DNA of 64,000 nucleotides from assembly GCF_949987535.1 (NCBI RefSeq), contig NC_080067.1, positions 58,772,405 through 58,836,404 of the forward strand, given 5' to 3'. The notes under the pieces are model-generated. The model made no database searches. It was not told the DNA's origin and worked only from the letters and a program-made list of their open reading frames with translations. Positions 1 to 11,690 of this stretch are shown one piece after another (the stretch's first letter is position 1; the number at the start of each line of letters is the position of its first letter). The DNA comes from Balaenoptera acutorostrata. Its lineage: Eukaryota > Chordata > Mammalia > Artiodactyla > Balaenopteridae. The translations under genes were made by a program, and so were the position numbers.

Positions 1-146
1 GCTAATTCAGATCCAGCTGTCCCACCAAAGCCACTGGGCATGAGCAGATTGCATAGGGAAGCTACCATACAAGGACATGTCTTCAAGACTGGGAAATTAG
101 GTGTCTGTTTTACTTTATTTCCTACAGATAAAAAAAGTTAAACAAA

Positions 147-597
147 ATGAGAAGACAGAGGAATATGTTTGAAACAAAAGAACAAGAGAAAAAGCCCAAT
201 GAAACAGAGATAAATAATTCACCTGATAAAGAGTTGAAAGTGATAGTAATAAGAATGCTAACTGAACTGGGGAAAAGAATAAATGAATTCAGTGAGAATT
301 TTAACAAACAACTAGAAAATATAAAAAAGAACCAGTGAGAGATGAAGAATTCAGTAACTGAAATGAAAACTACACTAGAGGGAATTAATAATAGTAGATT
401 AAGAGATACAGAAGAATACGTAAACAATCTGGAAGATAGAATACTAGAAATCACCCAATGGGAACAGCAAAAGAAAAACAAATATTAAAAAAATGAGAAT
501 AGATTAAGGGATCTCAGTACAACATCAAACATACTAACATTTATATTTATAGGGTACCAGAACGAGAAGAAAGGAAAAAAAGGTGTAGAAAGAGAGG
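147..597 (+). pseudogene. L1 ORF1 remnant (N-terminal and coiled-coil part)
   Basis: Remnant of the L1 RNA-binding chaperone ORF1p. The start MRRQRNMFETKEQEKK is typical of an L1 ORF1 beginning. It is followed by a lysine- and glutamate-rich, heptad-like stretch consistent with the trimerising coiled coil. The first frame stops after 63 residues at position 338, and later codons continue in other frames. Near 540-560 the sequence resembles the start of the RRM domain (around ...TFIFIGYQNEK in a shifted frame). At about 590-605 it passes abruptly into sequence matching the middle of the ORF2 endonuclease. The ORF1 C-terminus, the inter-ORF spacer and the ORF2 start are therefore missing. Non-functional. 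Confidence 0.8.
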
Positions 598-3500
598 GGA
601 TGGAAAAGATATTCCATGCAAATGGAAATTACAAAAGCTGGAGTAGCAATACTCAAATCAGCAATACTCAATACTCAAAATGGACTTTGAAACAAAATCT
701 ATAATAAAAGACAAAGAAAAGGATTATATAATGATAAAGGGATCAATACAAGAAGAGGATATAACACTCATTAACATATATGCACCTAATACAGGAGCAC
801 CTTAGTATAGAAAGCAAATATTAACAGACATAAAGGGATAAATTGACAATAGTACAATAATAGTAAGAGACTTTAACACCCCACTTACATCAATGGACAG
901 GTCATCCAGACAGAAAACCAATAAGAAACAGTGGCCTTAAGTCACACATTAGACAAGTTGGACTGACATATCTACAGGGCATACCATCCAAAAACAGAAT
1001 ATACATTCTTTTCAAGTATACGTGGAATGTTCTCTAGGATGGATCACATGCTGGGACACAAAATAGGTCTCAACGAATTCCAGAGGATAGAAATTATATC
1101 AAGCATCTTTTCTAACCACAACAGTATGAAACTAGAAATCAATTACAGGAAGAAAAATGGGAAAAACACAAAATGTGTAGACTATATAACATGCTACTAA
1201 AGAAACCAATGGGTCAATGAAGAAATTAAAGAGGAAATTAGAAAATACCTTGAGACAAATGAAAACCACAACTTTCCAAAATCTATGGGATGTAACAAGC
1301 AGATCTAAAAAGGAAAGTCATAGCGATCCTCAACAACCAAGAAAAACCTCAGATAAACAATCTAACCTAACATCTAAAGGAATTAGGAAAAGAATAAACA
1401 AAGCCCAGAGTCAGCAGAAGGAAGGAAATATGAAGATCAGAGATGAAATAAATAAAATAGAGACCAGAAAACAATAGAAAGGATCAGTGAAACCAAGAGC
1501 TGTTGTTTTTTTTTTAATGTTTGCTTTCACTGCTTTTTAAAAATTATTTTCAGTTGTCATATAGTGACTTTACAATGGTATGTTAGTTTCAAGTGTACAG
1601 AAAAGTAATTCAGTTATATATCTATATGTACATATATATATATTCTTTTTCAGATATTTTCCATTATAGGTTATTACAAGCTATTGAGTATAGTTCCCTG
1701 TGCTATAAAGTAAGTCCTTGTTGTTTACCTATTTTATATATAGTAGTGTGTATATGTTAATCCCAAACTCCTAATTTATCTCCCCTCCACAATCCCGCTA
1801 TCTCCTTTGGTAACCATAAGTTTGTTTTCTGTGAGTGTGTTTCTGTTTTGTAAATAATTTTTTCTATCATTTTTTAAAATTCCACATATAAGTGATATCA
1901 TGATATTTGTCTGTCTCTGTCTGACTTAATATGATAATCTCTAGGTCCATCCATGTTGCTGAAAAAACAAAAGAGCTGTTTTTTTGAAAAGATAAACAAA
2001 ATTGATAAGCCTTTAGTAAAGCTCATTAAGAAAAAAGAGAGAGGACACAAATAAAATAAAAAAGGAAAGAGAATAAATTACAACTGATATCATAGACATA
2101 CAAACAATCACAAGTGAATGCTATGAACAGGTATATGCCAATGAATTGGACAACCTAGAAGAAATGGATAAATTTCTAGAAACATATAATCTTTCAAGAC
2201 TGAATCAGGAAGAAACAGATAATCTAAACAGACCAATTGCTAGTATTAAAGTTGAATTGATAATCAAAAACTCTCAACAAGAAAAGTCCAGGACTGAACA
2301 CCTTCACAGGGCAATTCTGCCAAACATATAAAGAAGAGTTAATACCTATAAGGGTATTACAAAAAATCAAAGAGGAGGGAATACTCCCAAATTCATTCTA
2401 CAAGTCCATCATTACCTTGCTACCAAACCAGAAAAAGATACTACCAAAAAAAAAAAAAAAAAAAAAACCCACAGGCCAGTATTCCTGAAGAATTTAGATG
2501 CAAAAATTCTCAACAAAACATTAGCAAATCAAATTCAACAAAACAGTGTATAAAAAGGGTCATATGCCATGATCAAGAGAGATTTATTCCAGGAGTGCAA
2601 AGATGGTTCAATATCTGCAAATTAATCAATATGATATGCCATATTGACAAAATGAAGGATAAAACTCACATGATCATTTAAATAGATGCAGAAAAGCATT
2701 TGATAAAGTTCAACACCCATTCATGATAAAAAACTCTCAACAAAGTTGGTACAGAGGGAATATATCTCATTATAACAAAGGCCATTTATGATGAACCCAA
2801 TGTTAACATCATACTCAATGGTGAAAAACTTAAAGTTTTTCCTCTAAAATCTGGAACAAGACAAGAATGCATACTATTGCCATTTCTATTTAACATAGTG
2901 TTGGAAGTTCTAGCCATAGCAATCAGACAAGAAAAAGAAATAAAAAGCATCCAAATTGGATGGGAAGAATAAAACTGTCATTATGTGCAGATGAATGATA
3001 CTATGTATTGAAAAAAACCTAAAGTCCCCAACAAAATACTATTAGAATTAATAAATGAATTCAGTAAAGTTTTAGGATACAAGACTAATATACAGAAATC
3101 TGTTGCTTTTCTGTACACTAATAATGAAATGTCAGGAAAAGGAAGCAAGAGACAATCCCATTTACAATCACATCAAAAAGAATAAAATACCTAGAAATAA
3201 ACTTAACCAAGGAGGTGAAAGATCTTTGATCTGAAAATTTATAAGACATTGATGAAGGAAATTAAAGATGATACAAATAAATGAAAGATATTCCATGTTC
3301 ATGGATTGGAAGAATTAATATTGTTAAGATGTCCATACTACCCAAAGCAATTAATACTCTCCCTATCAAAATACCACGAGTTTCTCCAAACTAGAACAAA
3401 TAGTCCTAAAATTTGTATCAAATCACAGAAGACCCTGAATATCCAAAGCAATCTTGAGAAAAAAGAATAAAGCTAAGGGTATTACGCTCCTTGACTTAAG

Positions 3501-4560
3501 GCTATACTACAATATACTATACTTCAGGCTATACTACAAAGCTATAATAATCAAAACAGTAAGGATTCTGGAACAAAAATGATGCATAGATCAATGGAAC
3601 AGTTTAGAGAGCCCAGAAATAAACCTATGCAAATATGGTCAATTAATGTACAACAAAGGAGGAAAAAATTAAAAATGAGGAAAAGACAGTCTCTTCAATA
3701 AGTAGTGTTGGGAAAACTGCACAGTAACATGTAAAAGAAAGAAATTAGAACATTTTTCTCACACCATATACAAAAGTAAACTCAAAATGGATTAAAGACC
3801 AAATGTGAAACTGGAAACCGTAAAATTTCTAGAAGAAAACATAAGCAATGCTCTCTTTTACATAAGTCTTAGCAATTCCTTTTTTGGATCTCTCACCTCA
3901 GGCAAGGGAAACAAAAGCAAAAATAAACAGATGGGACCTAATTAACCTTAAACGTTTTTGCATAGCAAAGGAAACCATCAACAAAATGAAAAGACAAGCT
4001 ACTGAATGGGAGAATATGTTTGCAAATGATTTATCTGATAAAGGGTTAATATTTAAAATATATAAACAGCTCGTGCAATTCAATATAAGAAAAACAAACA
4101 ACTTATTAAAAACTTGGCAGACCTAAGTAGACATTTTTTCAAAGAAGGCATACAGATGGCCAACAAGCACACTAAAAGATGCTTAACATCACTACACATC
4201 AATGAAATGCAAATCAAAACCACAGTGAGATATCACCTCACATCTCTTAGAATGGCTCTTGTTAAAAAGGCAATAAATAATAAATGTTGGCAAGATGTGG
4301 AGAAAAGGGGACCCTCATGCACTGTTGGTGGGAATGTAAATCAGTATAACAATTATGGAAAACACTATGGAGGTTCCTCAAAAAATTAAAAATAGAACTA
4401 CTATATGATCTAGCAATTCTACTCTTGGGTATATATTTGAAGAAACTGAAAACACTAATTAGAAAAGATATATGCACCCCAATGTTCATAGCAGCATTAT
4501 TTACACTAGCCAAGATATAGAAGCTGTCTAAGTGTTCATGAACAAATGAATGGATAAATA
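598..4560 (+). pseudogene. L1 ORF2 remnant (endonuclease/reverse transcriptase), broken
   Basis: Remnant of the L1 endonuclease-reverse transcriptase. It enters partway through the endonuclease domain. Phrases resembling VNIYAPNTGAP (about 770-805) and a VRDFNTPLTS-like segment (about 860-890) match the conserved endonuclease core. Linker sequence runs to about 1490 and resumes after the nested insert at 1981. RT-domain sequence covers about 2140-3300 and the C-terminal third about 3300-4560. The longest open pieces are 61 to 91 residues, with stops and frameshifts throughout. A 21-base A-run at about 2447-2467 lies within the RT region and looks like later homopolymer expansion. Not capable of making a protein. 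Confidence 0.85.
1505..1970 (-). mobile_element. 5'-truncated L1 3'-end fragment nested in the L1
   Basis: Minus-strand L1 3' UTR and distal ORF2 sequence. It begins on the plus strand with a T-run (the A-tail). Its body matches the standard antisense L1 3' end, for example the 'ccaTGTTGCTG' region near 1951-1961. The 10-bp repeat AAGAGCTGTT lies at 1495-1504 and again at 1971-1980, a target-site duplication. The host L1 reads continuously across the two flanks. Confidence 0.85.
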
Positions 4561-4974
4561 AGCTGTGGTTTTATATACATATATGTAAACCAAAATATTA
4601 CTCAGCCATAAAAAAGAATGAAATTTTGCCATTTACAACAACATGGGTGTACCTGGAGAGTATTATGCTTAGTGAAGTTAAGTCAGACAGAGGAAGACAA
4701 ATACTGTATGTTTTCACTTATATGTGGAATCTAAAAAGTAAAATGAATGAATATAACAAACTGGAAACAGATTCATTGATACAGGGAACAAACTGCTGGT
4801 AACCAGTTTGGAGAGGGGTGGAGGGAGGGAAAAGATAAGGGGAGTTAATTAAGAGATACAAACTACTAGGTATAAAATAAATAAGATACAAGGATGTAAT
4901 GTACAGCACAGGGAAACTAACCAATATTTTATAATAACTTTAAATGGAATATAATTTATAAAAATATCAAATCA

Positions 4975-5281
4975 GGGCTTCCCTGGTGGCGCAGTGGTTG
5001 AGAATCTGCCTGCCAATGCAGGAGACACGGGTTCGAGCCCTGGTCTGGGAAGATCCCACATGCCGCGGAGCAACTAGGCCCGTGAGCCACGGTTACTGAG
5101 CCTGCGCGTCTGGAGCCTGTGCTCCACAACAAGAGAGGCCGCGATAGTGAGAGGCCTGCGCACTGCGATGAAGAGTGGCCCCCGCTTGCCACAACTAGAG
5201 AAAGCCCTCGCACAGAAACGAAGACCCAACACAGCCAAAAATAAATAAATAAATAAATAAAAATTAAAAAAAAAAAAAAAA
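4975..5281 (+). mobile_element. CHR-type tRNA-derived SINE
   Basis: Starts GGGCTTCCCTGGTGGCGCAG and ends in (AAAT)n plus an A-run. Pol III-type A-box-like sequence TGGCGCAGTGG is at 4987-4997 and B-box GGTTCGAGCC at 5030-5039. Flanked by the 9-bp duplication ATCAAATCA (4966-4974 and 5282-5290). It sits inside the 3' UTR of the old L1. Confidence 0.95.
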
Positions 5282-5519
5282 ATCAAATCACTATGTTGTA
5301 CACCTAAATCTAATATTACATTGTAAATCAACTATACTTCAATAAAAATATGTTAATAAAAAAGGCATGGGAGTGTACAGTGGACTGTTTACATTGGTTA
5401 CTTAAAGGTGGTGGGACAGGAAGTGGTACAGAATGCTAACTATGCTTCATACATCTCTGTATTGAGTTGTTTCAATAAGCTTTTTACTTTTGTCAAAATG
5501 TAGTAGGAAATTTTTGTAA

Positions 5520-5770
5520 TTATGTGTGGACTTGGATGCAGATAGACTCTATACTTATCTGTGCTTATTCTTTATTTACTAGTTAGATTGAGAAAGTCAC
5601 TTCACCTGTCTAATCCTCAATTTCTGTATCTTTAAAGTGGGGATGATAATGACTATTCCCTTCATGTGGTTGATGTGAGGATTAAATGAGCTGCATGAAA
5701 ATTCAAGAACATAAATAATTTGACAGAGTGTACACTCTTAGTAAGTGGAAATCATTCTGTCTTGGATAAA
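5520..5770 (+). repeat. MIR-like SINE remnant
   Basis: Sense MIR core and 3' region are recognisable from 'TCACTTCACCTGTCTAATCCTCAATTT', the stretch 'AAAGTGGGGATGATAATGA' and 'GTGAGGATTAAATGAG'. Diverged and with approximate ends. Confidence 0.75.
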
Positions 5771-7179
5771 AGGGACCTTATTCTAATAGTGCTCCTTGCC
5801 CAGTCTGCTTATGTCTATTTAAGTTTCCCCCAGGAAGCTACGGTGTAGGGGAAAGGACTGTTTCGGGTCTTAAAGGCATGGAGCACTGAATTTAGTAAGT
5901 TTGAATGTAGGATTGACACAATACTGCATAAATAATAATGTTTTAAAAAATAGGTGATAACCAAGCTGTAATTTAATCTTCATAAATTTTTATTATAGGC
6001 AGCCTGACATATTTACATCTGTGACCAATTATAAAATAATTGTTAAACCAGTCAAGCTGTCAGAGTTGAAATGTTGATATATCTTGAGTTACATAGGTAC
6101 CTGTTTTTTGTTAATTTATCTAAAATGCATTATATTCCTGGCATATGACTAGAAATTTATTTTGGGAGAAGATGCAGTCTCTTAGTGCTTCCTGGTTTTC
6201 CAAAATGGCTTGATGAAATATGCACTTGGGATAGTGATTCTCATCTGTGAAATGCATGGAGATTGAAAGTACTTAATCTTCAGAGCATGACCACTGGCAT
6301 ATATATCATTTGACTTCATATTTTGATAGTGTGTTTTTGTTCATTTTCAAAATATCTCATTCTTAAAGCACACTAAAGAAGATAACCACATATTTCCTAC
6401 TGAGGGATAATGTCACAATTTCAGTTCATAATTAAAAATTACTTCATAGCAATTCCTTTTACAATATTTCAAAGTGTTATTGAAACGTGTTTTGTTTCCT
6501 TTCAGTAGATTTAAATGCACTTTGATTTGCATCATCTGTGATAGATATTTAGCCTTACAGTTAATTTCCCATTTGAAAGCACCTCAACATTTGAAAGAGA
6601 ATATGTTTCCTTTTTTAATTCAAGCTGCCAGATGTTAGGGAAACTCATGGATATGGAGTGTTCTGTGGTAGCTATCATTTGAGGATCTTTTGCCCTGTGT
6701 CTTCCCTTGTTTCATTTCCCAGGCATGTTCCAGTGTCTTTTTTCAAAATGGCACTCACTTCCATTCAGAAGGGCACTACTTTAAGTGTATTTGTTTTTCA
6801 TTTTTATTGTTTTGTTTCTTTGTGTGTTTTGACAGTTGTCTGAAAACAGATATTCGAGAAAGGACTCCTGATTTCACCCAAATATTACAGTTTTACAATA
6901 TACTTGACCACCATTTTATGAAGAAATGTATCATTATTATAGCTTATTTTATTTTACATTTGGAAGTCGAAGCTCAACTGGTAATGTCTGCTTTTGGATA
7001 TTTTGTACCATGTTCAAAATTGCTACCCTAAAGACTTAAAATGCATACAATAACATGCTACTTAGAAAATAGTATGATGATATTACCTGAATTTTGGTCA
7101 TGAGATTTTAAAAAAAGAATGTGACAAGCTGTGCAAATGAATTTTTCATTCACTGTTGAAATGTTTTTAAAATGACAAG

Positions 7180-7480
7180 ACTAGGTGCTGTGTGTACTAG
7201 TGAGGAAAAACAGACATAGAACTCACATATTCAAGGGTGGCCTCGTATATCTTACATTCTAATGGGGATACTAATATTAATCAGATAAAATCACACCAAA
7301 AAATAGGGGGGAGGGACAGTTTCCTTAAAGGATGGGTTGGACTTAGTTAAGTGAGGGGAGGAGGAAAACGTATTTCAGGTAAAGGGTACAGAGTAAGTAG
7401 AAGGCACTGAGGGATTGAGGGCATGCTGAATGAATGGGCTCTGAGAGACAGAGGGGAAGCAAGGAGAGATGAGAGAGGTA
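7180..7480 (-). repeat. L2-like LINE remnant (antisense)
   Basis: The order of phrases matches antisense L2 3' sequence: 'TCTTACATTCTAATGGGGA', an AT-rich spacer, then a purine-rich 'GGGTACAGAGTAAGTAGAAGG' type segment. Ends are approximate. Confidence 0.5.
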
Positions 7481-8513
7481 AGCGGGGCCAGACAGTCTTA
7501 CAGAAAATTAAAACTGTGACTCAAGGAGAACCAGTACTTGGGACATAGAACTCAATGACTGTTAGATTCCTTTTCAATGTCAGTAGCTACCCATAGTCAG
7601 TTAATCATTATCTGAGGTTTCCATGTGTAACACATACACACACACACCCTGCTACATATACAAATTTAAGACAAACTTTTACAATTATGTTGATGATTAA
7701 GAAGAGCATAATTATTTTATATGGTATAAATTTAGATGTCCTCTAATTCGTTCCTTTTTCTCCCTTAGAAACTTAACAAGAACTGTAGCTAGCCAGTCCA
7801 AGATGAACCTAAACATTACTTTTTATATTAAAATTTAACTATCTCTCCATGTTATTAACTATATGATTATAATTTGTATATCATAGTAGAATATTCATTT
7901 CCTTCATTTTAAACTAATGACTAATTTAAATTTTAAATATTGCCTGTGAGTAATTTTCATAGCTAATAAAGAAATACTGAACATCTTACCAAGTTGAAGT
8001 TGAATAAGCTCTCCTATTACTGAACACAGTAATACCACGCATATTAGCAGCAGGACTTATCAGGCATTGGGGCTTCAGAATGCTTTCCGTCTATCATGGA
8101 ATAGTTCTTCAGTTCCTTCTGAAAATAGCTCCTCACTGCTGTTCTTCTCCTTATTATTAGATGTAGTCTATATGTAGGACGTTTCAGTTCTAAAATTGAA
8201 GACAATTATTATCTTGATAATTGGGTATACTCCTGTGTGAACGTGCGTACCATTTAAATCTCTCAGCATCAGCTTATTGATTTTTTTCAGGGTCATAATT
8301 AGAAGCACCATCAATAATCTCAGTACAACAAAATGCTGTGCATGGTGCAAAGGATTTATTCGCTGAGTTGAACCTTACAATAAGGGGAAAGCATAGTTAA
8401 TAGGATGAGTACCTTTAGTGATATGAGAGCATATTTAACGAGTACGCTCATGATATTTACGTCTTAATCATGTTATTTTTTTCTTTTATAGTGTGCTGAC
8501 ATGAGAAATCATT

Positions 8514-8930
8514 TTCTATTTTTTTTTCTCAATAATGCCGTAATTTCTCCTCCCAGCTGGACACAGTGCTTAAAGTGGTCTCCGCTACTCAGAAACTACT
8601 TCCACGTTTATATTCTTCTTTTTGGTGGTATCACGGTCCCTATCTCCAGGCTCGCCCACATTCTCCAGGGGAGCTTTGGCCTTCTTGTCCTTTTTCTTTT
8701 CCTTCTTGACCAACTGTGGAGCCACTGGAGATGTTTCTGTCGCTTTCATTTTCTTGCTTCCGATTTGGGGTTTTTACTGCTTTAGCAGCTGCCTGTGGGG
8801 CTTTTACTGCTTTGGCCATGACCTCTCTCTGGCAAGTAATATCTGGCAAGTCCAAAGCCATCATCAAAATACTGATGCTAGACAGAAGAACTCATCACTT
8901 ACTGTTGCAGATTGACTCCCTCTAGAGACC
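8514..8930 (-). pseudogene. Possible processed pseudogene, parent not recognised
   Basis: On the minus strand, 8867 to 8640 is open for 75 codons. It encodes a lysine- and alanine-rich stretch with the repeated motif AKAVKAPQAA / AKAVKTP. A one-frame shift near 8730 continues as a very lysine-rich segment (KKEKKKDKKAKAP) and then to a stop at about 8595. This basic, low-complexity composition is unlike the surrounding AT-rich DNA, and an A-run lies at the minus-strand 3' side (about 8518-8527). Those features fit an intronless retrocopy of a gene for a basic nuclear or nucleolar-type protein carrying a frameshift. The first listed codon is TTG, followed by ATG ATG. I do not recognise the parent gene, see no clear target-site duplication, and cannot exclude a chance open frame. 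Confidence 0.35.
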
Positions 8931-9369
8931 CATGAGCCAGACTAGAAAGGGATAACTGTCTACTGCTCGTTTTCTATTTTACATTCTGTATTTTATCATT
9001 GTGAAAATAAATATTTTAAAATATATTAAATTTCAATTATTTTATATATTCTACTTATTCTGGCATGCCTACTTGATGTTAGACTCAAAAAGAAGCCCAA
9101 AATATCCACTTAAATACAAAATTCAAGATAAATGACATTTAACCAGAGGTAAGAAATATAAAAATTGAACCTATTATAACCACATTATTTTCTCTAGTTT
9201 TCGTATACTTTATTTCAAAACTGTATATAATAAGGGTGTCAGGATAAGTTAAGAAGGAAAAAAAACTAATAAAAAATATAAAGAAGTACCAAATATTACA
9301 TAAACCTTAGTTCCCTAATACAATTATAATTTATACATATTTATAGATTGGTATAGATAGATATAGATA

Positions 9370-9391
9370 TGTGTGTGTGTGTGTGTGTGTT
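9370..9391. repeat. (GT)n microsatellite
   Basis: About eleven uninterrupted TG/GT units, preceded by a short ATAG-type repeat. Confidence 0.97.
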
Positions 9392-10789
9392 TGTGCATAA
9401 TTAAATATATTTCTTTTTAACATTTTTCAGCCATTTACTATTTCCTGAACTTTGGCCTGGTAATAAAAAAAGAAAAGAATGAGAAGAATGTAAGAAACTT
9501 CTACAAAAGAAAATGTTAGTTCAACTTGACAATTTTTAACCTTCCTTTAACACTTCATCATACTGTGCATGCAATTTAAAGTGAAAATGAGAATTCGTTT
9601 TTTTCAGAGCTATAGAGTGTTCAAAGCTTGGGTTGTTTAAAGTAGCTTTGGTTTTTAAGATTGTATTAGGGAGAGTTTTTAAAGAAACATTTATATTCAT
9701 TTCAATTTTTAATTTAATTTGTATTAGGTTTCAATGCATTACATTTAGGGAATATATAGGTTTCAATTTTTTTTCTTTTTCTCTCATATACAGGTACTTA
9801 TTAAAAGAGGTTTCCCATTTCAGCCAATAATTTTACATGTTAAAATCACACACCCTCCTTACACACAAAATTCTTTGTATATATTAGATTCTCATGTTTC
9901 TCTCTAATAATAGGACCTTGAAATCAAAAATGGTATTACTTATAAAGTTATAGAACCCACATTCTCTATGCTTTTAGAATTTGTGGAGAGTCAAGTATGG
10001 TAACTAGTAAATATTACCTTTACCTGATCAACCAAAATTACAGATTATCTGTTTAAACACAACTAATGATTTTTCAAAATTCTCAAAATAATAAGTAGCC
10101 ATAGGCCCTTGCAAAATAACAGTTTACAAACATATAACTGCCATTCATAAGTTAAGCTCATCTATTCATTGAAATTATTTCTTCAGGTGTCTGTTAACCT
10201 TATTATAAAATTGAATTTAAGTTTGTAAGCTTCTTTGAGTAACTGCATGCAGTCATAATGAACACAATTGAATTTCTTTAAAATATTCAGACTTTTCAGT
10301 TGTTTCTAAGATCCTCACCTAGATTACTGAGTTTTTTTCTGGATTATTTAAGTAAAATAATCAAATTAAGCAGTGTTTCTGTTTTTTATACTTTTCTAAG
10401 GCTAATGTGGCAGCTCATTGAAGAGAGGCTATCTCTCACAATTGTGTTCTATAATTTGTAGATGGTATCTGGGCAGTCATATGTTGATTAAATGTGTGGT
10501 TCTTTTAAAATTCACTACATACTCCTGATCAAAATTCTTTGAAAACTATGAATGGAACTTTATTTTCTTATCCTTGTAAGGAATCTGACTCAAACCAACA
10601 AGTATATCATGTTTAACAGTGAGAAATTAGGTAAATTCCTATTAAGCAGAAAAAAAGACAAGGGTTTTCCTGTCACATGGCCACTGTGATAAAGTAGATC
10701 TTAGAAAAAAAGAGTACTTTGCTTCCGGATTGTTATTCTTAGTTAAAGTATGTTGTTTTCTTCTCACTCTATAAATAATTCCTGGAGAC

Positions 10790-10995
10790 AGTTCTTTGTG
10801 GGGAAAAAAATTAATTTTGGAGTTTGAATCCAGCACTAACTACTTAAACTTGTTTGAAGACAATTAACATGTTTTCAGAATTGTCATCTATAAATGGGTT
10901 ACAGCATCAACAACAGAAATCTATGTCACAGAGTTGTTACAAGAACACACCGAGGATGACATATGAAAGCACTTTATAAGTGGCAGAGCAATAAT
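10790..10995 (+). repeat. MIR-like SINE remnant
   Basis: Sense MIR order is visible: 'GTTTGAATCCAGCACTAACTA', 'CATCTATAAATGGG', 'CACAGAGTTGTTACAAG', then 'GAAAGCACTTTATAAG'. Diverged. Confidence 0.75.
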
Positions 10996-11059
10996 AGACT
11001 TGGTATAATTATTAACAGAAATAATGAAAACACAAAGCATATTATTTATTTTTCGCTAA

Positions 11060-11690
11060 TTATGCACTTGTTTTATTTCCCCTCATGCACTACACATTCT
11101 GCTTGCCCATATTATTTAGTATTCCTTCTAAACATGCTGCATTTTCTGCCCACTCTGCCTTGACATTTTTGTTAGTTTTTTCCCTATACCTGGATTGCCC
11201 TTTTTCTATTATCTCTGTTCATTAAAATAGTCCTCAGCCATCAAGATCCATATGAATACCAATTATCCCATGAACTAGTCTTTAAATTCCCCACTCCTGC
11301 TTTCTTTTCTAGTTGGAGCAATCTCTTCCTCTTCTGTCCATCATGGAGTTTCTTCCACTATTTTTTATTAATTACTATCTCATTCTGCCTCGAAATCCCT
11401 TGCTTCTCCAGTGTAGTCTGTTAATCAGCAGTATGGACATCACCAGGGAACTTGTTAGAAATGCAGAATTCCAGGGCTATGCCTTAGACCAAGATCCTGG
11501 GTGATTCCCATGCATATGACGATTTGAGAAGCACTGCCCTAATTCATTGTAAACCCCTTGGAGGCTGGGGGCATGGTGAATGGACAGCTTCGCTGTCTTG
11601 CCTCAGTTCCCTCCACGAGGCTCTGCATCATCCAGTGCTTTGCACATAATAGGTGTTCAGTAAATCGGTGTTGTGTTGAACTGAATTTTA
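11060..11690 (+). repeat. L2 LINE remnant, split by an hAT element
   Basis: Plus-strand L2 3' region. The 11090-11330 part resembles the pyrimidine-rich distal ORF end. After the DNA element it resumes with 'CCCCTTGGAGGCTGGGG' and ends in the typical 'CACATAATAGGTGTTCAGTAAAT' tail. Confidence 0.65.
11409..11536. mobile_element. hAT-Charlie-like non-autonomous DNA element (MER-type)
   Basis: Begins CAGTG and ends TTTGAGAAGCACTG, matching hAT-Charlie-type terminal inverted repeats. The internal 'CATCACCAGGGAACTTGTTAGAAATGCAGAATT' type sequence, read in short blocks, fits this family. The 8-bp flanks (TGCTTCTC and CCCTAATT) do not match. Exact subfamily undetermined. Confidence 0.65.

Larger units (their letters stand above)
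1..5363 (+). mobile_element. Old L1 (LINE-1), 5' part outside window, degraded
   Basis: Sense-strand L1 reading through the end of the 5' UTR, ORF1 remnant, ORF2 remnant and 3' UTR. It finishes near AATAAA signals at 5341 and 5355 and a short A-run. All reading frames are heavily interrupted. Translations still show L1 landmarks: an ORF1 start at 147, endonuclease-domain phrases around 720-1170, reverse-transcriptase phrases around 2150-3300, and the zinc-knuckle-side C-terminal region around 3900-4500. It is interrupted by an antisense L1 fragment (1505-1970) and a SINE (4975-5281). The many substitutions suggest an ancient mammalian-wide (L1M-type) subfamily. The subfamily name is not determined. 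Confidence 0.92.
5364..8513. other. Intergenic, mostly unique sequence
   Basis: No gene supported. Contains a MIR-like stretch (5520-5770) and an antisense L2-like stretch (7180-7480), listed separately. The rest, including 5780-7180 and 7500-8510, is AT-rich with only short chance open frames. One of these (6690-7031, 113 codons) shows no recognisable domain. Confidence 0.7.
8931..11059. other. Intergenic, mostly unique sequence
   Basis: AT-rich with no supported gene. Holds a (GT)n microsatellite at 9370-9391 and a MIR remnant at about 10790-10995. Nothing else recognised. Confidence 0.7.

Noticed and set aside
4987..5040. A- and B-box sequences suggesting a tRNA gene
   Set aside because: These belong to the SINE head. 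No cloverleaf with a proper anticodon arm and acceptor pairing is maintained, and the same sequence is repeated seven times.
6690..7031. 113-codon plus-strand frame in unique sequence
   Set aside because: Hydrophobic low-information translation from a T-rich strand. No similarity recognised and no supporting signals.
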